DNA of 64,000 nucleotides from Emydura subglobosa (lineage: Eukaryota; Chordata; Testudines; Chelidae). Position numbers and translations under genes: made by a program. Each line of letters starts with the position of its first letter. Position 1 is the first letter of the stretch. A model generated the notes under the pieces. That model saw only the letters and a list, made by a program, of their open reading frames with translations, searched no databases and was not told where the DNA came from. Shown here piece by piece: positions 45,650 through 54,470 of this stretch. The stretch lies in the NCBI GenBank assembly GCA_007922225.1, contig ML679956.1:13861049-13925048 (forward strand), written 5' to 3'.

Positions 45650-45895
45650 GCTCCCCATCCCCACTGTCGAAGTTGTCGGCAAGAAGGAACTGAGGAGGGC
45701 ATAGGGCCAGCAGCACCTGAACTACCGCACCATGTGCATGGGATTCCATGGGGCACCGAAGCTGGCCCTACGGGATCTGCTAAGGGGAAAACATTTCTGG
45801 TAACCATGCACAGGGCATGCACGCACCTACAACGGAATGAACATGAGCAACACATCTTGAAGAACAACAATTACAAGGTAAGTAACCGTCTTTTC
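45650..45895 (-). repeat. Right inverted terminal repeat of DIRS copy 4
   Basis: The inverse of 40354-40545, ending at taagtaaccgtcttttc. Confidence 0.78.
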
Positions 45896-46439
45896 GGTCT
45901 AAAGAAATTTCAGCTGTCCTATGGCAGATTCAAAAATATACATGATAATATAAACTAAAAAACAACTGGGCATTTTCTGAGAACTTGGAGTATTAACTTC
46001 AATAGCACTACATGAGGTCCGGTATGTGTCTTTAAATCTGGAAATGTGAACACTTGAAATGCGAAAGGCAAACTAAAATAAATGCAAGATCATTTTGTTT
46101 CCTTTGTGTTTTATTTGTCATTGTAAACCTTCTAGTGCCCAGGTCATAAGCCAGGGATTGTCTTTTTAGTTAGGATCTTATTTAGAGTCAAATTTTGTGT
46201 CCTATAGCTTTAACCATAGCCTGCATTATTAAAAATGAATTTAATGGCCCTCTAGGAGTAAACTCTGGAGGTAGCAAACAAGCATCTTGCTATATATTGT
46301 CTTCAATTATTCATTAAGGGCTATGGGGATTTGTGAAATGTATTTCTAGCTAAGCTCAAAGCCATTATACTAATGCTAGCAATGGGTCTATGCTATTTAG
46401 TTTAACAGAAATGGATATGATTGCCCTCTTCAGGTTTTC
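45896..46439. other. Intergenic, no recognised feature
   Basis: AT-rich sequence between DIRS copy 4 and a LINE fragment. Upstream, more decayed LINE sequence may begin before 46440. Confidence 0.35.
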
Positions 46440-47165
46440 TGTTTGTAATATTTTATTGTATTTAATAAAGTTTCCTACAATTGTATGCATATATTGTGGA
46501 CATGGCCAGTCATTAGAGAGAATTGCGATGCAATCTGTAACCAAATATCACAAATTGTTGGATATTCATTACCAAATTATTCTTTGGTAATCCTCCTGGG
46601 GCCTCCTAGTAGAAATGATCACACACAAGGAAATGGAAGATTCATTTCTCATCTGTTAGTAGCTGCTCAGCTACTGATAACCTCAGATTGGAAAAAGGAA
46701 AATAGTCCAACCCTAGAGGAATGGTTTGAAAAAATGTGGGAGGTTTTTTTTCTGGAAAAATTAACACACTGATTACATACCAGCAAAATAGACAGAGGAC
46801 AAATAGATATTTAGATATTTGGTTACCTTTTATTCAATCCTCAAAGTACATTCACCAGCAGAAAAAAGAAAACCACCTGCCCAGTTTTTTTAAGGTTAAC
46901 ATTTGATAGCCATGCCTGAGCTGTTCAATGTGTAATCAGAGATTTCACCCAATTTAATGAAATTACTAGAAATGACATGTCTTGGGTGTTGTAATGATGC
47001 TACTCTGTAAAATGGTAATACCCTGTTAAATAGAGAGATGTGCTTACTCTCTTTCTGTACAATGTTCCCTTAAACAAATGCTCACTATTGTAATTATTGT
47101 TTTGTTTCTGATATTTACATGGCAAGGATTTGTGAACCTGTTAATACTTCCTAAATAAACGTAGT
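46440..47165 (+). mobile_element. L1/Tx1-like LINE 3' end
   Basis: The frame 46485-46772 reads MHILWTWPVI, a frameshifted ENCDAICNQISQIVGYSL, then LLVAAQLLITSDWKKENSPT and LEEWFEKMWEVFFLEKLTH. The order cysteine/tryptophan-rich CPVI-FW block, LL-AA-LLI--WK, P(T)--EW--KMW---EKLT is the ORF2 C-terminal end of L1-clade LINEs in reptiles and fish. A 3' UTR follows to a short simple-repeat tail (gtagtagtagt at about 47161-47172). It is 5'-truncated. Confidence 0.6.
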
Positions 47166-47589
47166 AGTAGTAGTTGTAATAATATAAAAGTTTCTTACAA
47201 ATTTTATTTGGGAGAGAAAAAACTGGGAGGGAAGCGGATATGGAATGGGAGAGACAGGAGGCATCCTTTAATTGCAAAGGGCCTTCTTGCCAGCAGGAGT
47301 TCACATGCATCATCTTGTGTGCTGTGTGTGTGTGTAATCAAAATGGCTTTACACAGAAATTGCTTACAAATGAATGCTGTGAATAATTTTGCTCCTGTCA
47401 GATCTGCTTCCCTGGCTTTCTGCAATCTCAAACAAGCTCCTGGTATCTCTGATGTGTTTTGTTTAAAAATCAGGGGTACTTTCTCACCGAATCTGTTTAA
47501 ACTTAACTACAGACTCACTACTGCTCCTTCATGATTTTTTTTTAAAAAGTGTCTCATTCTGCTCTCACTTATACAATATACACTAGTGT
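47166..47589. other. Intergenic, no recognised feature
   Basis: The open frames here on both strands (for example 47208-47534) do not resemble a known protein. A short TG repeat lies at about 47321-47334. Confidence 0.35.
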
Positions 47590-47830
47590 AACTCAGAGCT
47601 TATCTACGTGGGAACATGTCGCCAGTATAATTGCCCATCTGGACATTATTATTTGGGAATATTTGGGAATAAGAGTGGCTTTAAAAAAAAAAAGCTTAAA
47701 TCTCTTCCCATGTGACACAAACTAATCTGAAAAAAGTTGCACTTATACTGGAAAAAGAATTTCCACTGGGGAACTTATACTGGTACAATTATACTGGTTT
47801 AAACTCACACCTTATCTTATACATAACATA
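47590..47830. repeat. MITE-like repeat
   Basis: gcttatctacgtgggaacat at one side and repeated ttatactgg units (acttatactggaaa, acttatactggtacaattat, actggtttaaactcacacc) match a dispersed non-autonomous DNA-transposon wording in turtles. Ends are approximate. Confidence 0.45.
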
Positions 47831-48089
47831 ACTCAGCATAACTTTCCCATCTACACAAGCGCTCAGTTGGCTGCAATGGAATTGCTCCTGTTTTACACCA
47901 GTGTAACTAAACAAAATTGGGATCTAACTGTCACCAGTTAATGCAGTGCTTTGGGGAAAGGGAAATGTTTGTGTATGTATCTTTTGGAATCCACGCAGGA
48001 TATTTTCTACAGCTCTGCATCCAGCAAGCTTCACCAATTTGCTGCATCAGATTGCACTAGTTTTAATCAAAAAGCTTTATCTCTTTGTC
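47831..48089. other. Intergenic, no recognised feature
   Basis: Short gap between two repeats. Confidence 0.3.
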
Positions 48090-48790
48090 AGAGGGTCACT
48101 GACTGGCCCCTTTAAGAGGAGATGGGACCAGCCCCACCTGTACCATAAGTATCTGCCTCCCAGCCTGGATACATGGGGCCAGTATTAGCTTGATGAACAT
48201 CTGGCCCTCTCAAAAAGGGCTAAGAAAGGAGGAATTACAGGAAACAGGTTAAGGTCCTGTGAGAAGCCCTGAGGTAGGGCCTGTAAGAAGCAAGGAGGTT
48301 TTTAGGAAAAGCTTCCAGAGTGCTCTTGGAGGGAAGGTAGTGAGTCCTACTAGAAAAAAAGGCCATCCAGGGAGAAAGCACTGGGATATAATGCTTAGGT
48401 AAAAGAGCAAAGAACAAATCTGCAGGCCCAGGTGTAGGGGTGACGAGTAGGGCGCTTCAGTGAATGGTAGACTGAGATGGACACCAAGGAAAGCAACCTT
48501 ACAGTCAAGTGCTCTGTAACAAAGCAGAGAAAGATTTAAAGTTAGCCCAGAAAGAGCTGAGAACTGTCTCCAGCAGGCAGGCTGAAAAGTAAACCAGGAA
48601 GGGCAGAAGAATTTTCTCTTTGAGCTTTTAAGTGGCCTAATGTGCCCTGTTTCAAAGTGGGTGCTCCAACAGTGAGTCACCGCCATTACGCTCCTGATAA
48701 AGTGGGCCAATGTAATTTGGAGTGGGTGGGCCAGGGGAATTCCCAAACTCTGGCCTGCAACGTGGTCATGGCAGATATTTAAGAGCAAAA
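48090..48790 (+). mobile_element. Possible LTR-derived repeat
   Basis: gactggcccctttaagagga followed by gatgggaccagccccacctg, and later gtcctgtgagaagccctgag, have the GC-rich, purine-rich style of the LTRs elsewhere in the window. There is no partner LTR and no clear target duplication. The 179-codon minus-strand frame across it (48249-48788) is judged a shadow. Confidence 0.3.
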
Positions 48791-50165
48791 AGAGAGTAAG
48801 GACTCAATGTAAGTTTTGGATTCCCATGGATGAATGAGCATGTATTGTTATACTTCAGTTAATTTGACTGTTGAAAAATTATTGTGATCTTTGCCCTGTC
48901 TCACTAACATAGTTGCAGTTGTTATAGCATGTGAATTATGAGAGAAGAAACAGGAAATCTGTTTCATCTTATAATGATATTTGAGTGTATAAGTGGGCAC
49001 CTTCTGCTTCTACTGTAATTTTGCCTAATAAAGTGGAAACAGGAAATGCTGTGAGAAAGTAGAGAGACTTTACAGATGGCTGCCAGGCTGAGCAGATCCA
49101 TCTGTGTCCTGCTTTCATATAAAATGGAATAATGCTTACTGGACCTTCAGACTCTACAAGCTCTGAGAGCCAACCCCTCTCACTCTGTAGTTGGATTTGG
49201 TTGTACATGTGTTAAAAGCCAGCTGTCTCCAAGGATGAAATTCATACCTGCATTGTGGGTTATTCTGTGCTAAGCCACACATCCCCCATCTTCCCTGCCC
49301 CATGAACTGACCTTTGCATTCCTTGCCTCTTCTCCTACCACCACCACCCCCAATTGTGTGCTGAGCCCACAGAGTTTCCAGTACAAGGAGTTTAGGGTGA
49401 GAGCATGTCAGAACAAGGAGAGGGCATGTTGGAGACCCTGGCAATTCTCCGCTACCACAAACCCCAAATAGACTTATGGTAGTGCAAGGCATGGGTTAGG
49501 AAAACCCACAGGCTACCTTGAGTCTATGCTTTGGCCTCCAACCACAGTTGAATAGGGAAGGTGCAAGACTCAAGGGTGACTGGCTTCAAATATTTGTTTG
49601 TTTGGGTTACATCAAGGAGCTCTTATGTGTTGTCCTCTTAGTTGGAAGGGCATCACAGTAGTCTAAGCATTGGGTCAGAATCCTCTAGAGTTTCAGGAAT
49701 CAACAGGTTCAGATCTCAGCAGAGACTCTTCTGAGTTGAGGTCATTAACGCTTTGACAAATTTTCAATTTTGTGTGCAAAGGGGGGGGGGGGGGGGAAGT
49801 TTGGGGAGTGGGGAGAGGACTCACAATTTGGCCTTATTTTTCACCAGTGCTGCTTCTGAGGTAAATTGAATGCAGTTGAATGTATTGTGAGCATTTCAAA
49901 TGAAACCTGAAAATCAACATCCTGCCTCCTCTTCAAGTGCCCTAAAGATTTTATGATATTTTTCATAAAAGTAGGAATGTTTCCTAATATCCTTGGACAC
50001 TGTATATTCATGGCTGTCCTCCTCTCTAGCATTAGCCTCAACTTTGGTAGTGCTCTGTGATCCCTTGGGTTGAAATGTAAAAGGCTATTATAGGCAGTCA
50101 GGGCAACAGATTTATGTTATTCTTACCCTTGGATGTATATATATACACCTCCTATCTGTGGTTTC
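48791..50165. other. Intergenic, with a run of 16 G
   Basis: There is no gene. An uninterrupted run of 16 G lies at 49781-49796, followed by aagtttgggg. Confidence 0.4.
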
Positions 50166-50170
50166 TATTT

Positions 50171-50262
50171 CATGCATCTGACGAAGTGGGTTGCAGCCCA
50201 CGAAAGCTTATGCCCGCAGAAATGTGTTAGTCTTTAAGGTGCTACAGGACTCTCGTTGGGTT
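50171..50262 (+). repeat. Dispersed repeat with hammerhead-like core
   Basis: CTGACGA (50178-50184), a 5-bp stem gtggg/cccac (50186-50190 with 50197-50201) and GAAA (50202-50205) follow the conserved core order of hammerhead ribozymes. GCAT (50174-50177) can also pair with ATGC (50210-50213). The following ttagtctttaaggtgctaca is the standard tail of a repeat that I know to be widespread in vertebrate genomes. A proper stem III and a UH cleavage site are not evident, so this copy need not be active. Confidence 0.55.
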
Positions 50263-51594
50263 GTTTTTGTTTTTAGATTTATGTTAGTGGCGGCTCAAGA
50301 ATTTTGTTGAGCTTTTAAACAGTGATTTAAAAAAAAAAAATTCAGGATCTAAACTGAATGTGAACATTTATTTTTAATGCAACCAGTTTTGATCGAGGGT
50401 CTCCTACCAAAAGCTTCATATTAATGATGTGCATTCCCATTAAAAATGCTCTCATTATCTCTGGATATGTTTGCTGTCACTTAACCTGGCACTTCCTTCA
50501 CTGAAAATTCCACAAATATATGGTATCCCCTGCAATATTACTATTAGAAATAAAACAAGAAAGCACTTTCCATTCATTACCAGTGAGACTATGCACGTAT
50601 GAAAGAAACTCAGCATGTTCTAGTCAGTGTATAGAAATGTAGCAATCTGCCTTTTATGCCCACCCTGGACTTTTGTTTGTTGATTAGTGGCTAGATAATA
50701 TATACAAAACCAGATTAACTAAAGCCTGACTGATGCTTGTCAATGCCTGCTTCGTTCCCAGTAGCCTACACTCAACTTGAAAGGTGATTGACTGGTGACA
50801 TTTTATTGCAGGCCTGAGGGGAGTAGATCAACGGCTGTCTTCATTAGACAGAAAACAGATCCAAAGGTTCAATAGGAGCATACCCAATCTCTTCTAGAGC
50901 CTCAAGCATCTGGGACCTATCAAGCCACTAGAGGGTAGCAGGGAGGGGACATGTTTAACATTTTATTTATTTATGTAGAAATTTTGATCAGCGTCCACTG
51001 CCTAAGCACCTGGGATGAATAAACATTAATGAGGTAACAAAGTATGAGCCTTTCAATCTAAGGGAACAAAATCAGAATCTCTTGCTCAGTAACAAGGAAA
51101 AAAAAAAAAACCTCTTCCTAATTAAACTAATCTTAAAGGTTTAGTGACAGCCTTTGGCCCAAAGCTCACCAAACCCAAGCTCTGGAAGAGTGCTAGAGGC
51201 AGCAGATCCCTGAGGCATGTGCTCTCTACTGACAATGCCTTGCAGCTATCCTGAGAACTTTTAAATCCTGAGATGAGATAAGAACAACCCACCAACTTGT
51301 AACTCTCCTGAAGGACCATGGACGATGTCTTAGTAAATGGATTCCTGCCCTTCAGAGCTTGACATATTGAACCTCCTCTATGAAGTGAGTTGGTTCCTAG
51401 CAAACTGAAACAAAGCAATGATGTTAGGTGCCTATGGCATATAAAACTGGCTGGTCTATGTCAATGGGACATGCAAAACTGCATGGAAGGGCCATTAAAC
51501 CACAGGGGAAAAATTCTGAGGGTCATGTACACAGTAAAATAATGACTTTATTTGCCATAGGACCTTTGATCCAAGAAGCATTACATAGTTTGCA
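50263..51594. other. Intergenic, no recognised feature
   Basis: AT-rich sequence with A-runs at about 50328-50340 and 51097-51110. No gene or repeat could be named. Confidence 0.35.
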
Positions 51595-51738
51595 AAACTT
51601 AATATTCCCACTGCATAGATGAGGATGCTGAGGCACAGAAAAGCCAAGTGACTTGTTTCAAGTGACAAAGGAGTCAGCAATAGAAACCCAAATCTCCTGA
51701 CTCCTAATCCCCTGCTCTAATCACTAGACAGTGTTTCC
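51595..51738 (-). repeat. MIR/CORE-SINE, reverse
   Basis: gatgaggatgctgaggcaca with gccaagtgacttgtttcaag and cccaaatctcctgactccta is the reverse complement of the MIR core and flank. Confidence 0.75.
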
Positions 51739-53165
51739 TCATGTGACTTCCACTATGGCAGTTATTCTGGCTCAGCAACCATGTGTGAGAGAGAGAAGGA
51801 ACAATTGTCACATACATGAACCAATTTGGTGGGAACTTTCTCTAATCTGTTTTGTCACATTTGCACATTGCAGGCCGCCTCTGAATAATTTCTTTCTACA
51901 TGTGACTTGGGTTTCCCTTGTTCCGTTAGAGGGGAAAGGACCTGGTGTTTCTTGTGTTCTGTTCCTTCAAGTCCTCCTTTCCTTACTCAAGTGATGTGGA
52001 AGTCTGTTTCTGTCCTCTCTGCAGGAAGTCCCACCACTTATCTCTCATGTCCTCATTCATGGATCTCTGCTAGCTTAAGGGACTGGTTCCCCTGTATGAA
52101 AGTGGCCACCACTGACCCATAGCCTGCTCAAGAAAAGTAGGGGCTTTGCCAGCAGTTTCTGACCTAGGATCCCAGGCAGTGACTACAGTGGGCTCCACAC
52201 CTGGTTGGTCCCTCAATGCTTAGTAGCAACCACATATCATTGGGGCTCAGCAACCTCTGAAGTCACCAGAAGGCAAGGCGGGCAAAGTGCCAGCTGTCAC
52301 AGCAGCCATGTGCTTATGGGGCCATTTCAAACACACAAATCTGGGGTTTTGGTTCAGGGACCAAATGCTACATTCAGATGCCAATCTACACCTTAGTTCT
52401 GCAATACCCACTAGGAAAGTTTGGAAGTGTTACAATTAATGGTTTTTCATTCAGACCCATCTCCATCAGCTGCATATCTAGTTAATTTGAGCCCTTTTTA
52501 GACTTGAATAAATTCTGCGTAAGGATTCTGGCCCCCAAATCAGCTCTGACAGGAGTAGCTGCAGAAGTCCCTGGAGCCGTTTGGCCCATTATCATCATGC
52601 TAGAGGGGGAACAGCCGATTCCAACTTACTAAAAAGCTTTTCAGTTGAAGCCTGCTCTAACAGAAGTGAAATTGTCACGGTTGGGAACTCCTTTAACCTT
52701 GGGCTCCAATTCCACCTTTCAACATCCTTTGGCTAAGATTGCCCCAGGAAATGAGTTCACAATAAAGAGGTTTGATGTTTCGGAAGAAAAAGTTTCTGCT
52801 TACAGCCAAAGTGCCAAACAAACCTGTACTTTAGATTCTAGCATCAGGGTTAACAGAAGGACATATGCAATCATGCAGCATGTGTTTCACTTATTGCTGC
52901 TGAGGATCATCAAGGCATTGAAGAATCTGCAAAGGGAATGTGAGCACCTTGACACTGGTGAATCTGTAATGAACCTGATGGCTACCACGTACCTTCTCTC
53001 AGCTCAGGTGAACATCTAGCCAGTGGAGGACCCTGTGTTTCCCAATTCTACATCCAACCAGCCAGTAGAGGGCTCCATAATCCTCCTCATAGAGGAAAAG
53101 GCAGTAATATTCTGCGATCAGAGGGGATGAGACTCAAAAGCGCTAGAGGTTGCATGAAAGCAGAG
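51739..53165. other. Intergenic, one unassigned 124-codon frame
   Basis: The forward frame 52645-53019 is open for 124 codons and contains LHLLLLRIIKALKNLQREC-like helical sequence near its end (from about residue 82). I do not recognise it, see no promoter, splice sites or paralogue in the window, and regard it as possibly a relic of a transposable-element protein or chance. Confidence 0.3.
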
Positions 53166-53173
53166 GCAGCCCC

Positions 53174-53295
53174 TAGGGTGACCAGATTTTAAGTGTGAAA
53201 AATCAGGGGAGGAGGGAAGGTAATAGGCACCTATATAAGAAAAAGCCCCGAATATTGGGATTGTCCCTTTAAAATCAGGACACTCTGGTCACCCT
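53174..53295. mobile_element. hAT-like MITE with 8-bp target duplication
   Basis: The terminal inverted repeats are AGGGTGACCAGA (53175-53186) and TCTGGTCACCCT (53284-53295), an exact 12-bp match. They are flanked by GCAGCCCC at 53166-53173 and 53296-53303. An 8-bp duplication is the hAT signature. The element is 122 bp, non-coding and internally palindromic. Confidence 0.85.
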
Positions 53296-53303
53296 GCAGC
53301 CCC

Positions 53304-54019
53304 CAAAGTGGAGGGAAGGTCAGGCGGTAGGCAGTCTGCAAGCAGGCCAGAGGTATAGTCTGCTGCTGGCAGGAGGATGTTGTGAAGGGATAGAGGGAGA
53401 TAGTTACCTTTATCCCCTGCTTTGGACGACTCCTAGAGGCTGGGCTGGGAACAGCAGAGTTGATATTGTTAGATAAGTGTTAAAAACAATTTGTGCTGAA
53501 GTATTCACACCTGTATTTTCTGGCAGCCCAAGTGGAGTGTAACCCCGTTACTGATTTGCTGTGTGTGTGTGTTAAGCGAAGCCTACCAAGGGGTAGAGCC
53601 TGGTGCCTACGGTGCTTGCCTCTAAGCCAGTCCGTAGCACATGCTGCCAGGAGCTGGGGGGTGAATGCCACAGCCTTGCAGTGACACCCTGAGGTTGGGG
53701 GTGTGGTTACAGAGTGTTTGCACTGGTGCCAAAGAGCAAGGAGAAATATATTTTTACATGTCTGTTTTTTAAAGAGCTGCAGCATCACAGGATCGCAGTG
53801 AGACATAGGCCAGCAAACACACTGAGCAAGGCTCACCCTCTCTCCAGGCTTGCTAGACAGCATTCTCTCCAACAGGTCCCTCTCCTGGGTCAAGCTACTG
53901 CAGCCACTGACACTAAGTGATGGGTAGACTAAGAGACGTACTTGCAGAGCTTTGTTTATAGAGCAACAGGATGCTAGGAATGCATCAGACTGAGACAAAT
54001 AGGAAACCTAAAGGATTGC
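53304..54019. other. Intergenic, no recognised gene
   Basis: The minus-strand frame 53480-53998 (172 codons) spans this stretch. It is unrecognised, Ser/Cys-rich and without homologous partner here, and I treat it as fortuitous. Confidence 0.35.
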
Positions 54020-54115
54020 TGGGGAAACTGTGTGTCTAGTAGTTAGAATACCTGACTTGGAGTCAGGAGAACTGCATTCTGTGCCCTCCTCTGCTACTGA
54101 CTGATTGTAACTACA
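54020..54115 (+). repeat. MIR/CORE-SINE 5' half
   Basis: ctagtagttagaatacctga, cttggagtcaggagaactgc and ctcctctgctactgactg match the tRNA-derived head and start of the core of a MIR-like SINE in forward orientation. Confidence 0.6.
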
Positions 54116-54224
54116 ATAAGTAAATTACCAAGGCCGTCTCTCAGTACCTGGTGCCAGTGAGAACAGCAAGTGAGCTACTAGTATCTAGCAATGGGCACTA
54201 ATAGAGGTAGATTGTTATTATTTT

Positions 54225-54470
54225 TATTACAACAGTATATAGAGATCCCAAGTAACTTTGGGGGCTCATTGCACTAGGTGCTGTACAAAAATATAAGAGA
54301 CCTTGAAGAGACCTGCCTTGAAGAACGCACAGTCTAAATAGACAGGATAAAGTATGGGTGGGAAACAAACACAGGGAGGTGAAGTGACACAGCAGACCAG
54401 TGATAGTCTCAGGAATAGACCCTTGGTCTCCTGAATCCTACTACAGTACCCTATTTGCTGGACTACACCT
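54225..54470 (-). repeat. CORE-SINE/MIR-like element, reverse
   Basis: The inverse of the tail seen at 31640 and 58180 comes first (tattatttttattac, then gctcattgcactaggtgctg), followed by the reversed core with ggtgaagtgacacagcagac. It sits head-on to the forward fragment at 54020. Confidence 0.6.

Larger units (their letters stand above)
40354..45895 (+). mobile_element. DIRS retrotransposon copy 4, nearly full length
   Basis: A 5.5-kb element with left repeat, gag (split by stops), reverse transcriptase, RNase H, C-terminal half of the recombinase, internal complementary region and right repeat. It is the most complete in layout, yet about 0.7 kb is deleted between the post-RNase H segment and mid-recombinase near 44990-45030, removing the first catalytic Arg. 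A further 27-nt or so deletion lies in RT after LSSAP (about 43890). It is not autonomous. Confidence 0.88.

Noticed and set aside
5445..45895. Endogenous retrovirus or gypsy-type LTR origin for the four large elements
   Set aside because: Terminal repeats are inverted, not direct; there is a tyrosine recombinase and no integrase or protease; an internal complementary region is present. All fit DIRS.
48249..48788. 179-codon minus-strand frame
   Set aside because: It crosses a probable LTR-type repeat, has no recognisable domain, and its hydrophobic, Leu/Ser-rich content is what purine-rich LTR text yields in reverse.
51731..52396. Several 60-90 codon forward frames
   Set aside because: They overlap in different frames, have no recognisable family and start next to a MIR element. 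Judged chance.
53480..53998. 172-codon minus-strand frame
   Set aside because: No domain, promoter or splice support. Cys/Ser-rich mixed composition looks like chance.
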